A stretch of 40,988 nt of DNA from Enterococcus canintestini (GCF_001885735.1 NZ_JXKG01000009.1:1-40988), one strand, 5' to 3'. Shown: positions 24,314 to 33,945, counted from the stretch's first letter. Program-made: numbers and translations. Notes: generated from the sequence alone by a model not told the origin.

Positions 24314-24322
24314 TGATACAAT
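24314..24322 (+). promoter_or_regulatory. Extended -10 of the serine hydrolase gene
   Basis: TGATACAAT: a TG one base before TACAAT (24317-24322), with a weak TTAAAT (24294-24299) 17 bases upstream. The leader would be about 20 bases. Confidence 0.45.
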
Positions 24323-24348
24323 CAAACAAAAAGATAAAGGGTGAAAAA

Positions 24349-25380
24349 ATGTATTCTAAAACGAAGGCTTTGATTAAAAAACAGCTAAATGAAGGCGTTT
24401 TTCCCGGAGTTGCCTTTGCCTTTATTGAAAAAGAAAAAACAGAAGAAATCGTTTTGGGAAAAAAGATGCTGGTTCCTCAGCCAGAAGAATTGCAAAAGAA
24501 TAGTCTTTTTGACGTTGCATCTTTGACGAAAGTTGTGTGTACTACGAGTGTTATTTTACGGTTAGTCGAACAAGGACGTCTTGATTTAGATGCACCTTTA
24601 AAAAAATACTTATCCGCTTTTGAAAATCAGCAGATTACATTGCGGCATTTGTTAACCCATACTTCAGATATTCAGACCTGGATTGAAAATCGCAATCAAC
24701 TGCGTAAAGAGGAATTGAAAAAAGCTTATTTAAAGCTACAACCGGGAAAAAATTTAGGTGAAGTAGTGCAATATACCGATGCTGGGACGATTTTATTAGG
24801 CTTTATGTTAGAAGAAATCTACCAAAAAACGGCGGTAGAAATTTTTTATACTGAAGTTTTAGCTCCTTTAGGGATGAAAAATAGTCTATTTTTGCCCGCA
24901 GAAAAAATAAAAAGCAAAATTGTACCAACCGAAGTCTTAGCTGATGGGACAGTCTTACAAGGGATAACTCATGATCCTAAAGCGCGGATTTTAAAAGAAG
25001 AAGCTGGCAATGCTGGTTTATTTACCAATTTAGCCGATTTGGAAATTTTTGCTCAGATGTATTTGGCTGATGGTAAAGACTATCTAAAAAAAGAAACGAT
25101 TGCGCTACTTTTAACCGATCAAACACCCCAACACGACGGAAAGAGATCTTTAGGCTGGGATTTAAAGTATACACAAGATGAACAGAAACGACCTTTGTTA
25201 TTTCATACTGGCTATACAGGGACTTTTCTTTTGCTAGATCCCAATGAAAACAGTGGGTTTATCTTTTTAAGTAATCGTGTTCATCCGCATGACAATCGCA
25301 GTCTTTATTTAGCCAAAAGAGATGAAATACTGGCTTTATATTTAAAAGAAAAGGCTCACAAATTTAGAAAAGTGGTATAA
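24349..25380 (+). CDS. Serine hydrolase, beta-lactamase / PBP4*-like family
   Basis: Member of the class C beta-lactamase-like superfamily, 343 residues. The active-site SxxK is S58-L-T-K61 in FDVASLTKVV. The YxN position reads YTD (VQYTDAGTILLGF), and the KTG box reads HTG (LLFHTGYTGTFLLLDP), as in esterase and D-aminopeptidase relatives. There is no signal peptide or membrane anchor, so it is probably cytoplasmic and not a classical resistance beta-lactamase. The frame opens at 24313, but AAAGGGTG six bases before the ATG at 24349 sets the start. The substrate, an ester or a peptide, is unknown. The extended -10 promoter of manA overlaps its stop codon. Confidence 0.83.
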   Translation: MYSKTKALIKKQLNEGVFPGVAFAFIEKEKTEEIVLGKKMLVPQPEELQKNSLFDVASLTKVVCTTSVILRLVEQGRLDLDAPLKKYLSAFENQQITLRHLLTHTSDIQTWIENRNQLRKEELKKAYLKLQPGKNLGEVVQYTDAGTILLGFMLEEIYQKTAVEIFYTEVLAPLGMKNSLFLPAEKIKSKIVPTEVLADGTVLQGITHDPKARILKEEAGNAGLFTNLADLEIFAQMYLADGKDYLKKETIALLLTDQTPQHDGKRSLGWDLKYTQDEQKRPLLFHTGYTGTFLLLDPNENSGFIFLSNRVHPHDNRSLYLAKRDEILALYLKEKAHKFRKVV

Positions 25381-25381
25381 T
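25373..25381 (+). promoter_or_regulatory. Extended -10 promoter of manA
   Basis: TGGTATAAT (25373-25381) is a perfect -10 with the upstream TG; no recognisable -35. It overlaps the stop codon of the preceding gene. Confidence 0.55.
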
Positions 25382-25457
25382 ATTGCAAGACAAGTTGTTA
25401 GAAAGTTAAGTTTAATTTTTAACACGAGATGAATTCATAACTAGGAGGAAATTAAGC

Positions 25458-26411
25458 GTGGAACCATTATTTATGAAACCTGTTTTTCAAGAGAAAATCT
25501 GGGGTGGCAATCGCCTTCACACTGTTTTTGGCTTTGATTTACCCAGTGATAAAATTGGGGAAGATTGGGCAATCAGTGCCCATCCCCATGGTGTAAGTGT
25601 TGTAACCAATGGCGAATTTGCCGGACAAAAATTAGATGAGTTATGGCAAAACCATAAAGAATTATTTGGCAATCCGACCGAACCGGTTTTTCCTTTATTA
25701 ATTAAAATTTTGGATGCTGAAGATGAACTATCTGTCCAAGTGCATCCTGATGATGCGTATGGTATGAAACATGAAGGGGAACTAGGTAAAACGGAGTGTT
25801 GGTATATTATTGATGCCAATCCTGGTGCTGAAATTATTTACGGACATCATGCTAAAACACGAGAAGAATTAGCCGAAATGATTCACGATGAACGTTGGGA
25901 TGATTTATTGACGCGGGTACCAGTTCAAAAAGGTGATTTTTACTATGTTCCAAGTGGTACAATTCACGCGATTGGTAAAGGTATCATGATTTTAGAAACC
26001 CAACAAAGCTCTGATACTACTTATCGTGTATATGATTACGATCGCAAAGATGATCAAGGTAAGACGCGTGAATTACACATTCAACAATCTATTGATGTCA
26101 CAACAGTTCCTGCCCGTAAACCAGAATTAAACGTAACAGAAGTGAAAAAAGGCGAGTCCAGTATCATCACTTATTTAAAAACGGACTTCTTTAATGTGTA
26201 CGAATGGCAAGTAAATGGAAAACTTGAGCTACAAGCTCATGCGCCTTATACATTAATGACGGTTATTGATGGCTTTGGTGAATTAAAAGTAAATGGTAAA
26301 TCTTATGAAATGCCAATGGGCACCAGTTGCATTATGCCAAATGGTATTTCCAATTGGACCATTGAAGGCAAATGTAGCATTATCGCTTCAGAACCTGGTA
26401 AAAAAGAATAA
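25458..26411 (+). CDS. manA: Mannose-6-phosphate isomerase, class I
   Basis: Zinc enzyme interconverting mannose 6-phosphate and fructose 6-phosphate in the cytoplasm. The 317-residue short Gram-positive form is complete. The N-terminal IWGGNRL and GEDWAISAHPHG are family hallmarks. The zinc site lies in QVHPDDAYGMKHEGELGKTECWYI, and a further conserved histidine is in VPSGTIHAIGKG. The C-terminal cupin part follows. The GTG start is secured by AGGAGGAA seven bases upstream. It is a single gene with an extended -10 promoter and a strong terminator. Nothing unusual is seen. Confidence 0.94.
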   Translation: MEPLFMKPVFQEKIWGGNRLHTVFGFDLPSDKIGEDWAISAHPHGVSVVTNGEFAGQKLDELWQNHKELFGNPTEPVFPLLIKILDAEDELSVQVHPDDAYGMKHEGELGKTECWYIIDANPGAEIIYGHHAKTREELAEMIHDERWDDLLTRVPVQKGDFYYVPSGTIHAIGKGIMILETQQSSDTTYRVYDYDRKDDQGKTRELHIQQSIDVTTVPARKPELNVTEVKKGESSIITYLKTDFFNVYEWQVNGKLELQAHAPYTLMTVIDGFGELKVNGKSYEMPMGTSCIMPNGISNWTIEGKCSIIASEPGKKE

Positions 26412-26415
26412 TCTT

Positions 26416-26460
26416 AAACAGAGAAAAAATTCAGGTTAACGGATTTTTTCTCTGTTTTTT
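26416..26460 (+). terminator. Terminator after manA
   Basis: A 15-bp stem (26416-26430 with 26443-26457), extendable by two pairs, ends in a T run. The EamA gene starts 24 bases later, so read-through may be its main source of transcript. Confidence 0.85.
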
Positions 26461-26483
26461 AGCAGATAAAGGAGGAGAGGCTT

Positions 26484-26900
26484 TTGTTTTATGCACCATT
26501 ACTTCTAACTGTAATTGCAAATCTGTTGTATCATTTTGCTTCAAAAAGTGTAAACGAAAAGAGTAATTTATTTTTTTCACTCTTAGTTGTGTATGGAATT
26601 GCTTGGGTCATTTGTCTATTTTCATTTTTATTTCGAAGTGACAAAACGCCACTTAGTCAAGAAGTGCATTACTTAAATGGTGGCACTGTTTTATTAGGGA
26701 TTGCAATCGTCTTTGTCGAAGTTGGCTATCTGTGGTTATATCGGGTAGGCTGGCCGATGAGTATGGCGGCTATTTTGGTGACAAGTTTATTGACGCTACT
26801 TCTAATTCCAATCGGTATTTTTATCTTTAAAGAACCGTTCTCCCTAAAAGAAGCAGCCGGTGTTTTATTTTGTTTACTAGGTGTCTATTTATTACGCTAG
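26484..26900 (+). CDS. EamA-like DMT transporter, single domain (half size)
   Basis: A 138-residue hydrophobic protein with about five membrane segments and the closing signature KEPFSLKEAAGVLFCLLGVYLLR typical of EamA/DMT repeats. Most EamA transporters carry two such units (about 300 residues). This one has a single unit and would need to dimerise, as small multidrug-resistance proteins do. The TTG start follows AGGAGGAG (26470-26477) by six bases; no ATG serves better. Substrate unknown. It converges on malR across a shared bidirectional terminator. Confidence 0.8.
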   Translation: MFYAPLLLTVIANLLYHFASKSVNEKSNLFFSLLVVYGIAWVICLFSFLFRSDKTPLSQEVHYLNGGTVLLGIAIVFVEVGYLWLYRVGWPMSMAAILVTSLLTLLLIPIGIFIFKEPFSLKEAAGVLFCLLGVYLLR

Positions 26901-26907
26901 TAAAGGT

Positions 26908-26958
26908 AAAAGCAGCTTGCAAAAAGAGGTGTCACTGCTCCTTTTGCAAGCTGCTTTT
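26908..26958. terminator. Bidirectional terminator between the EamA gene and malR
   Basis: AAAAGCAGCTTGCAAAA (26908-26924) and its perfect 17-base complement (26942-26958) carry A/T ends that give T runs on either strand. Confidence 0.88.
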
Positions 26959-26969
26959 GATGAATTAAT

Positions 26970-27983
26970 TCACTTTGTTAAATCTAAAACCGTTTCTCTT
27001 TGAATAAGTTTGTGGGGTACGATTACTTTAATACCATCGGTGAGTTGTTGGTTAATTTGTTCCATTAATTTTTGTGTAGCCATTTTCCCTAAGCGTGAAA
27101 CGTCGACATCTAGACTTGTGATGTAAGGATGAACCAAAGTAGAAAAAATGGAATTATTAAAGCTAATCAAAGAGATATCATCAGGAATTTTTTTGCCATA
27201 CATTTGGACCAACTGCATAATCCGCATCGCAAATAAATCATCAATTACGACAAGCGCGGTGGCCTTTGTTTCTTCCAAAATATTTTCAAATAAAATATAA
27301 TCTTCCGGCGCTTCAAATTTTACTGCCGCATGCGTGGTCAAATTCGCAATCATTAGCGCTTTTTGATAGCCAAAGTAGCGCTCAAAATAGAGGTTTTCGC
27401 GAGTTGTATTGGTGACAAATAAAATATTTTTATGACCGCGGGTAATTAAGTATTCAGTAGCTTGTTTACCTAATAATTGGTTGTCGTTATCGACAAAAAT
27501 AATTTCACTTTCTTTTTGATAAGGCTGACCGATTAGTGTAAAAGGAATTTTGTTATCCGCCAAATAAGCAATGACCGGATCGTGATTATCCGAATACGTT
27601 AAAATAAAACCGTCCACTTGCTTTTGCAAATGCATGCGTTTGACATTTTCCAGTAAGGTTTCAAAATTATTAGCAGAAGCGACAGCCACAGACATGTGGT
27701 ATGTGCTGGCTTCTTCATTAACAGCTTCAATCGTTTCTAAATAAAAAGGGTTGCCCAAGCGTTCTTTTGAATCTAAAGGAGGTAAGATGATGCCAATCGC
27801 ACTAGCGATTTGTTTGCCCAGATTCCGCGCAGTAACGTTTGGTACATAGCCTAAATCTTTCATAACTTTTCGCACTTTTTTCTTGGTTTCTTCTGAAATA
27901 CTTGGGTGATCGTTGATGACGCGTGAAACCGTTGAAGTTGCGACACCGGCTTTTTTAGCGACATCTTTTACAGTGATACTCAT
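26970..27983 (-). CDS. malR: LacI-family regulator of the maltose locus
   Basis: DNA-binding repressor of 337 residues. The N-terminal LacI helix-turn-helix is VKDVAKKAGVATSTVSRVINDHPSIS, followed by the hinge GYVPNVTARNLG and a periplasmic-binding-protein-like sensor domain (about 60-337). The frame extends to an ATG at 28028, but GGAGG eight bases before the ATG at 27983 sets the start. It follows malP on the same strand after a terminator and its own spacer, so it is a separate unit. The two CGCAATCG-type palindromes at 30538-30555 and 30736-30751 fit LacI-type operators and are its likely targets. The inducer is presumably maltose or a derivative; this is inferred from context. Confidence 0.85.
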   Translation of the reverse strand: MSITVKDVAKKAGVATSTVSRVINDHPSISEETKKKVRKVMKDLGYVPNVTARNLGKQIASAIGIILPPLDSKERLGNPFYLETIEAVNEEASTYHMSVAVASANNFETLLENVKRMHLQKQVDGFILTYSDNHDPVIAYLADNKIPFTLIGQPYQKESEIIFVDNDNQLLGKQATEYLITRGHKNILFVTNTTRENLYFERYFGYQKALMIANLTTHAAVKFEAPEDYILFENILEETKATALVVIDDLFAMRIMQLVQMYGKKIPDDISLISFNNSIFSTLVHPYITSLDVDVSRLGKMATQKLMEQINQQLTDGIKVIVPHKLIQRETVLDLTK

Positions 27984-28198
27984 AGCTTTGCCTCCAAATT
28001 TAATTGAAATGGATTCTTTTGCTATCATAGCAATTTTAGCGCCAGAAAACTAGCCAAATTAATGGATTAATAACGGTTAATTTTTTATTTTGTTTTACCA
28101 ACTACTGCTTGGCTTGTAAAGTAAGTTTTTTAGCTAGAAAATTAGAAAAGCTAAAGGGATGCAGTTTTTCTTACGTCATATTTTATATACATATACCA

Positions 28199-28222
28199 GA
28201 AAACGCCCGCAGACTGCGGGCG
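28199..28222 (-). terminator. Terminator after malP
   Basis: CGCCCGCA (28204-28211) and TGCGGGCG (28215-28222) form a GC-rich stem with a three-base loop; the T run for the minus strand is at 28199-28203. The rest of 28029-28228 holds a likely malR -10 (TATGAT, minus, about 28021-28031) and nothing else I can name. Confidence 0.85.
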
Positions 28223-28228
28223 CAAGAA

Positions 28229-30496
28229 CTAGTCTTTCATAGCGACTGTGATTTCGTCTGCTAACTCATAGTTTTCATCATATAATGTTACATTGATGGT
28301 ATCGCCGGCAACAAGTTTTAAAGTAACTGTTTCTTTTTCAACGGTTACAGCTAACAAGCGGCCACGATAGTTGATATGAAATGCATAACTATCCCATTTG
28401 CTTGGTAAAAACGGCGCAAACGAAAGTGTCTCATGGGCCGTTTTCATTTGGGCAAAACCTTGGACAATGGCTAACCAGCTACCTGTCATAGAAGTGATAT
28501 GCAAGCCGTCTTCGGTATCATTGTTGTAATTATCCAAATCAAGGCGAGCGGTCCGTTCATACATTTCTAAAGCTTTTTCCTCCATCCCTAGTTCCGCTGC
28601 TAAAATAGCATGAATACTAGCAGAAAGTGAAGATTCATGGACAGTCATTGGTTCGTAGAAATTGAAGTTCTTTTGTTTTTCTTCCAAAGTAAACTCATCA
28701 GAAAAATAATAAATTCCTTGCAAGACATCAGCTTGTTTAATAAAGCAAGAGCGTAAAATTTTATCCCATGACCAATGTTGGTTCAATGGTAAATCGGCTG
28801 GATTTAAGTCTGTAACAGGCATAAGATCTTTGTCTAAGAAAGTATCGTGTTGCACAAAAATCCCCAATTCTTCATCAACTGGTAAATACATATTACGGTA
28901 GATATCTTCCCACTGCTCTTGTTCACTTTGAGGAATTGAAACAGTTGCTACATCTTCAAAACGACGATAATTTTCTAAGGTATATTTTAATACCCAGGCA
29001 GCTAGCATATTGGTATACCAGTTATTATTAATATTATTTTCGTATTCATTAGGTCCTGTTACCCCATGAATCATATATTTTTGCTGCCGTTTTGAAAAGT
29101 GAACGCGATCTGCCCAAAAACGCGCAATTTCAGTTAAAACTTCCAAACCTTCTTTTTGTAAATAAGTTTCGTCTCCAGTGTAATTTGTGTAGTTATAAAT
29201 TGCATAGGCAATAGAACCATTACGGTGGATTTCTTCAAAGGTAATTTCCCATTCATTATGACATTCAATTCCTGTAAAGGTCACCATTGGGTATAAAGCT
29301 CCTGCTAATCCTTGTTTTTGAGCGTTAATGTGAGCTTCTGGTAATTGATTGTGACGATATTTTAAAAGGTTTTTGGTAACTTTTGGTTCTGCTAACGCAA
29401 GGTAAAGTGGAACAGCGTAAGCCTCAGTATCCCAATAAGTAGCCCCGCCATATTTTTCACCGGTAAAGCCTTTTGGTCCAATATTTAGACGTTCATCGTC
29501 ACCGTAATAAGTGGAGAATAATTGGAACAAATTAAACCGAATCCCTTGTTGCGCGGCTGGGTCACCATTAATCGCCACATCGGCTAATTCCCATCGTTTT
29601 TTCCACGCTGCAACTTGCTCATCTTTTAAAACGTCAAAACTTTCACTATAAGTAGACATTAATTCACTAGCTTTTTTGACTTGTGTTTCTTCTGGTACAT
29701 CACGGCTAGTTAAAACGATAATTCTTTTTTCAAAATCGATTGTTTCACCGGCTTTTGCTTCATAACTAAAAGATTCTGAAATTGCTAATGGTGCCGGTGT
29801 AGTTTCAAGCGCTTGCTGATTATGCTGCATTAGTGCTGTCACGCTAAAACGTTCGATGCCAAAATTGTTTGGGATGGTTTGAACGGTTAAGTAAGTGCCA
29901 TTATCTTGTGTGCCACTATCTTTTTCTTCCCAAAATAATTCATCGTAATTGCTATCTTCATTGCGAACATTACTATCTAAAGAAGAATCAATGGTAATTT
30001 CAGCTGCCCCTGTAATTACTTCTGCAGTCACTTTTAAAACTGCTAGTTCTTTTTTGACAATTGATAAGAAGCGTTCAAAATTAAAACGGACAGTCGCATC
30101 TGTTAATTTAATTGTAAAGCGACGTGTTAAAATTCCGGTTTGCATATCTAGTTCTAAGTGAAAATCTTCATGGGGAATTGTAGCTAAATCAATCGTTGTC
30201 CCATTGACGGTAATATTTAATTTTAGAAAGTTGATTGCGTTAATAACTTTGCCAAAGTAATCAGGGTAACCATTTTTCCACCAACCAACGCGGGTTTTAT
30301 CCGGATACCAAACCCCAGCTAAATATGTTCCTAAATGATGATCACCAGAATATTGTTCTTCAAAATTTCCCCGCATCCCCATATAACCATTACCTGTGCT
30401 TGTTAATGATTCTTGTAAGCGACGATTTTGCTTGTCTAAGGTTTTGGTCGTAATTTTCCAAGGGTCAATGTCAAATAGGCGCTGAATCTGATTCAT
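28229..30496 (-). CDS. malP: Maltose phosphorylase, glycoside hydrolase family 65
   Basis: Cytoplasmic phosphorylase that splits maltose with phosphate into glucose and beta-glucose 1-phosphate. The 755 residues match the GH65 maltose phosphorylases (about 750). An N-terminal beta-sandwich (about 1-270) is followed by the (alpha/alpha)6 barrel. The general acid is E484 in [19 protein letters not shown], in register with the catalytic glutamate of the L. brevis enzyme. The phosphate-loop region near the end has [13 protein letters not shown]. The ATG follows AAGGAGG. It is divergent from malT; its promoter contains a LacI-type operator as spacer. In E. faecalis this enzyme acts on maltose released by MapP rather than on maltose 6'-phosphate. 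No beta-phosphoglucomutase follows it here, unlike E. faecalis. Confidence 0.93.
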   Translation of the reverse strand: MNQIQRLFDIDPWKITTKTLDKQNRRLQESLTSTGNGYMGMRGNFEEQYSGDHHLGTYLAGVWYPDKTRVGWWKNGYPDYFGKVINAINFLKLNITVNGTTIDLATIPHEDFHLELDMQTGILTRRFTIKLTDATVRFNFERFLSIVKKELAVLKVTAEVITGAAEITIDSSLDSNVRNEDSNYDELFWEEKDSGTQDNGTYLTVQTIPNNFGIERFSVTALMQHNQQALETTPAPLAISESFSYEAKAGETIDFEKRIIVLTSRDVPEETQVKKASELMSTYSESFDVLKDEQVAAWKKRWELADVAINGDPAAQQGIRFNLFQLFSTYYGDDERLNIGPKGFTGEKYGGATYWDTEAYAVPLYLALAEPKVTKNLLKYRHNQLPEAHINAQKQGLAGALYPMVTFTGIECHNEWEITFEEIHRNGSIAYAIYNYTNYTGDETYLQKEGLEVLTEIARFWADRVHFSKRQQKYMIHGVTGPNEYENNINNNWYTNMLAAWVLKYTLENYRRFEDVATVSIPQSEQEQWEDIYRNMYLPVDEELGIFVQHDTFLDKDLMPVTDLNPADLPLNQHWSWDKILRSCFIKQADVLQGIYYFSDEFTLEEKQKNFNFYEPMTVHESSLSASIHAILAAELGMEEKALEMYERTARLDLDNYNNDTEDGLHITSMTGSWLAIVQGFAQMKTAHETLSFAPFLPSKWDSYAFHINYRGRLLAVTVEKETVTLKLVAGDTINVTLYDENYELADEITVAMKD

Positions 30497-30531
30497 TTTA
30501 TAATCCTCCTTGTGTTGTCTTCGTTAACTAA

Positions 30532-30561
30532 ATAATAAACGCAATCGATTGCGTTAGTCAA
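30532..30561 (-). promoter_or_regulatory. malP promoter with MalR operator as its spacer
   Basis: On the minus strand: TTGACT (30556-30561), an 18-base spacer that is exactly the perfect palindrome AACGCAATCGATTGCGTT (30538-30555), then TATTAT (30532-30537). A bound repressor would sit between -35 and -10. Confidence 0.8.
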
Positions 30562-30698
30562 GCGTTAACTTGCAAAAAGATTGCGACGGTCTTATTTTAG
30601 CTTGAAATAAGGACACACTCACGCTTACGCAGCCTTATTTTTATTTGGTTTGTAATTCATCCTCGAAATATGGTGAAAAATAAAAATATAATTTTACC

Positions 30699-30727
30699 TT
30701 TACAGTAAAATCGAACTCCGCTATAAT
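30699..30727 (+). promoter_or_regulatory. malT promoter
   Basis: TTTACA (30699-30704), 17 bases, consensus TATAAT (30722-30727). The start site would be near 30734. An inverted repeat ATTTTAC/GTAAAAT (30691-30711) overlaps the -35. Confidence 0.8.
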
Positions 30728-30735
30728 AATTTGCA

Positions 30736-30751
30736 ACGAAACCGATTGCGT
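30736..30751 (+). promoter_or_regulatory. Second MalR-type operator, at the malT start site
   Basis: ACGAAACCGATTGCGT matches the perfect operator upstream of malP at 14 of 16 positions and lies at about +2 to +17 of the predicted malT transcript. Confidence 0.7.
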
Positions 30752-30820
30752 TATTTTCGGAATTGGTAAATTGGAATTATTTAATAGAACAATGGGAAAT
30801 TATTAAAGGAGTGAAGGTTT

Positions 30821-33010
30821 GTGAAAGAAAATCTGAAAAAATTAATTAGTTTTGAGTTTTGGCAAAAATTTGGGAAAGCCTTAATGGTGGTCATTGCAGT
30901 TATGCCAGCTGCCGGTTTAATGATTAGTATTGGAAAAACAATTCCAATGATGAATCCTGATCTAGCAGCTTTAGTGACAACAGGTGGTGTAATTGAAAAC
31001 ATTGGTTGGGCTATTATTGGCAACCTTCATCTTTTATTCGCTTTAGCAATTGGGGGAAGTTGGGCTAAAGAAAGAGCCGGTGGTGCCTTTGCGGCTGGAT
31101 TGTCATTTATTTTAATCAATCGCATTACTGGTGCTATTTTTGGCGTAACTAGTGAAATGTTAGCGGATCCAGAGGCGCTTACTGAAACATTGTTTGGCAC
31201 TAAAATTATGGTAAATGGTTTTTTCACTAGTGTTTTAGAAGCCCCAGCTTTAAATATGGGCGTTTTTGTGGGGATTATCGCCGGGTTTGTAGGTGCGACA
31301 GCTTATAACAAATATTATAACTTCCGTAAATTACCGGATGCTTTAGCATTTTTCAACGGAAAACGTTTTGTTCCTTTTGTAGTTATTTTTCGTTCAATCT
31401 TAGTTTCTTTAGTTTTAGCCATCGTCTGGCCGGTAATTCAATCGGGAATCAATAACTTTGGTTTGTGGATCGCCCAATCGCAAGAAACAGCCCCAGTTTT
31501 GGCACCGTTTTTATATGGGACATTGGAACGTTTACTTCTACCATTTGGTTTACATCACATGTTGACCATTCCAATTAACTATACGGAATTAGGTGGAGCG
31601 TATACGATTATGTCTGGCGCACAAGCAGGACAACAAGTATTTGGTCAAGATCCATTGTGGTTAGCTTGGGCGACTGATTTAGTAAACTTAAAAGGCCAAG
31701 GCGATATGTCACAATATGAGTATGTCTTAAATCACTTTACTCCGGCTCGTTTTAAAGTAGGGCAAATGATCGGAGCTTCTGGTATTTTAATGGGTCTAGC
31801 TTTTGCAATGTACCGTAATGTGGATAAAGACAAACGCAATGCTTATAAATCGATGTATCTTTCAGCAGCATTGGCTGTCTTTTTAACTGGGGTAACAGAA
31901 CCACTAGAATTTATGTTTATGTTTGCAGCTGTGCCGTTATATGTTGTCTATGCAGTAGTTCAAGGTGCGGCTTTTGCAATGGCAGACATTGTACATTTGC
32001 GCGTTCACTCATTTGGTAATATTGAACTATTAACAAGAACACCAATGGCCATTAAAGCAGGTCTGGGCGGTGATTTATTTAACTTTATTTGGGTCACGTT
32101 AGTCTTTGGTGTCGTGATGTTTTTTGTAGCTAATTTCTTAATTAAAAAATTCAATTTTGCCACACCAGGACGTAATGGAAATTATGAAAACGATAATAAG
32201 GATGCCGATACAACAACCGTTACAGCAGATGGAAAATTAGATCCAAACTCTCAAATCGTAAAGGTAATTAATCTTTTAGGCGGGAAAGAAAATATCATGG
32301 ATGTCGATGCATGCATGACGCGTTTACGTGTTTCTGTCAAAGATCCTGCCAAAGTTGGCGGCGAAATGGATTGGAAAAATGCTGGCGCAATGGGATTATT
32401 GGTAAAAGATAAAGGGGTTCAAGCAGTCTATGGACCAAAAGCGGATATTTTAAAATCTGATATTCAAGATGCTATTGATTCTGGCATGGAAATTCCCCAA
32501 ACAGAAGTAATTGCTGAAATCGGTGAAGAAAAAGCACCTAAAGAATTTAAAGGAATCAATGAAACAATTTTAAATGTAGCAGACGGCAATGTTAAGCCGA
32601 TTTCGGCAGTGAACGATCCAGTTTTCTCTCAAAAAATGATGGGAGATGGTTTTGGGGTAGAACCTCAAAATGGGACTGTTTATGCCCCTGTTTCTGGCAC
32701 GGTCACAAGTGTCTTTCCAACTAAACATGCATTGGGCTTACTGACAGACAATGGACTAGAAGTTTTAGTGCATATGGGCATTGATACGGTTGATTTAAAA
32801 GGTGCGCCATTTACAGTGAAGGTTAAAGATGGCGATAAAGTTTCAGCAGGAGATGTGATTGCCCAAATGGATTTAAATGGAATCAAAGCCGCTAATAAAC
32901 AGACAACAATTATTGTTGCCTTTACCAATGCAGAAGAAATTCAAACTGTGACGTTAACCAAGACAGGTGAACTTGCTGGTAAAATAGAAGTAGCCAAAGT
33001 GGCACTGTAA
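30821..33010 (+). CDS. malT: Maltose PTS transporter EIICBA
   Basis: Membrane permease of the glucose-type PTS, 729 residues, that imports and phosphorylates its sugar, expected to be maltose giving maltose 6'-phosphate. The EIIC domain (about 1-430) carries multiple membrane segments and the family motif FGLHHMLTIPINYTELGG. The EIIB domain has its phosphocysteine C498 in VDACMTRLRVSV. The C-terminal Crr-like EIIA domain has the phosphohistidine H651 in LEVLVHMGIDTVDLKG. Together this is a complete one-piece EIICBA. The GTG start follows AAAGGAG. It is divergent from malP, with a MalR-type operator at its start site, and is followed by a terminator and mapP. Trehalose or glucose as alternative sugars is made unlikely by malP and mapP. 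Confidence 0.9.
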   Translation: MKENLKKLISFEFWQKFGKALMVVIAVMPAAGLMISIGKTIPMMNPDLAALVTTGGVIENIGWAIIGNLHLLFALAIGGSWAKERAGGAFAAGLSFILINRITGAIFGVTSEMLADPEALTETLFGTKIMVNGFFTSVLEAPALNMGVFVGIIAGFVGATAYNKYYNFRKLPDALAFFNGKRFVPFVVIFRSILVSLVLAIVWPVIQSGINNFGLWIAQSQETAPVLAPFLYGTLERLLLPFGLHHMLTIPINYTELGGAYTIMSGAQAGQQVFGQDPLWLAWATDLVNLKGQGDMSQYEYVLNHFTPARFKVGQMIGASGILMGLAFAMYRNVDKDKRNAYKSMYLSAALAVFLTGVTEPLEFMFMFAAVPLYVVYAVVQGAAFAMADIVHLRVHSFGNIELLTRTPMAIKAGLGGDLFNFIWVTLVFGVVMFFVANFLIKKFNFATPGRNGNYENDNKDADTTTVTADGKLDPNSQIVKVINLLGGKENIMDVDACMTRLRVSVKDPAKVGGEMDWKNAGAMGLLVKDKGVQAVYGPKADILKSDIQDAIDSGMEIPQTEVIAEIGEEKAPKEFKGINETILNVADGNVKPISAVNDPVFSQKMMGDGFGVEPQNGTVYAPVSGTVTSVFPTKHALGLLTDNGLEVLVHMGIDTVDLKGAPFTVKVKDGDKVSAGDVIAQMDLNGIKAANKQTTIIVAFTNAEEIQTVTLTKTGELAGKIEVAKVAL

Positions 33011-33014
33011 ATAT

Positions 33015-33062
33015 AAAAGGGCTGTGCTAAAGACATTGTGTCTTAAGGGTACAGTCCTTTTT
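33015..33062 (+). terminator. Terminator between malT and mapP
   Basis: AAAGGGCTGT pairs with ACAGTCCTTT (ten pairs, one G-U), with an inner AAGACA/TGTCTT stem, then a T run. A new extended -10 for mapP follows at once. Confidence 0.75.
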
Positions 33063-33078
33063 CTTCGTGAGTAAAGTG

Positions 33079-33087
33079 TGCTATTCT
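33079..33087 (+). promoter_or_regulatory. Extended -10 of mapP
   Basis: TGCTATTCT: TG at 33079-33080, one base, TATTCT at 33082-33087, about 30 bases before the start codon. No good -35. Confidence 0.4.
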
Positions 33088-33117
33088 TAAACGATGTAAA
33101 GAGATAGGAGTAAGAAG

Positions 33118-33930
33118 ATGAAATTTTTAACCTTAAATTGCCATAGTTGGTTGGAAGAAAATCAAACAGAAAAATTAGACCAACTAGTAAAAAATATTGC
33201 GGCAAATGATTATGATGTGATTTGTTTACAAGAAGTTAATCAGCTTGTAAAAAGTGAAGTGGCGGTTTTAGATGATTGGTTTATTCCCAGTAGTACTGAT
33301 GTGGTAATTCACGAAGATAATTTTGCGCTGCGTTTGCAAGAACAATTGCAATGTGTAGAAAAGGATTATTACTGGAGCTGGTGTTACAACCACATTGGTT
33401 ATGATCGTTTCCATGAAGGTGTAGCAATTTTAGCCAAAACTCCTTTTATTGCAAAAGACCACCTAGTTTCAAAAACTACTGATGTAGCAGATTATCACAC
33501 CAGAAGAATCTTAACGGCATTAACAGAAGTAGACGGTCAGCTTCTTCAAGTCGTAAGCGGCCATTTTTCTTGGTGGACAAAAGGATTTTCTGCTGAGTGG
33601 GAAAAAACACAAGCTTTTTTAGCGACTAATTCGTATCCGCTTGTTTTAATGGGAGATTTCAATAACCCAGCCCATACGCCAGGCTATGATTTAATCTTAG
33701 CTAGTGATTGGCAATTGCAAGATAGTTTTTATGCAGCCAAAAAAAGCGTTGGTAACTATACGACGCTAGCTAAAATTGCTGGTTGGGAAGAAAGTAATGG
33801 TGAACGGATTGATTACATTTTTATGACTCCTGAATTTAAAGTAGTCACCTATGAAGTTATTTTTGATGGGGGCAAAACCCCGGTTGTAAGTGATCATTTT
33901 GGTGTGAGTGTTACAGCGCAGTGGCAATAA
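33118..33930 (+). CDS. mapP: Maltose 6'-phosphate phosphatase (EEP family)
   Basis: Endonuclease/exonuclease/phosphatase-fold enzyme of 270 residues. Metal and catalytic motifs appear in order: LTLNCHSW, ICLQEVNQ with the metal glutamate, VVSGHFSWW, LMGDFNNPAHTPG with the Asp/Asn pair, ERIDYIFM and VSDHFGV with the closing Asp-His. In E. faecalis the gene just downstream of malT encodes MapP, of this same fold, which removes the phosphate from maltose 6'-phosphate so that maltose phosphorylase can act. Size, fold and position all agree here. There is no signal peptide, as required for a cytoplasmic step. The ATG follows TAGGAG. A generic EEP nuclease is the alternative, but the context argues against it. 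Confidence 0.85.
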   Translation: MKFLTLNCHSWLEENQTEKLDQLVKNIAANDYDVICLQEVNQLVKSEVAVLDDWFIPSSTDVVIHEDNFALRLQEQLQCVEKDYYWSWCYNHIGYDRFHEGVAILAKTPFIAKDHLVSKTTDVADYHTRRILTALTEVDGQLLQVVSGHFSWWTKGFSAEWEKTQAFLATNSYPLVLMGDFNNPAHTPGYDLILASDWQLQDSFYAAKKSVGNYTTLAKIAGWEESNGERIDYIFMTPEFKVVTYEVIFDGGKTPVVSDHFGVSVTAQWQ

Positions 33931-33945
33931 GAGCATAAAGAAACA

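Noticed and set aside
24349-25380. Considered calling the serine hydrolase a resistance beta-lactamase
   Set aside because: It lacks a signal peptide, and YTD and HTG replace the usual YxN and KTG. Esterase or peptidase relatives fit better.
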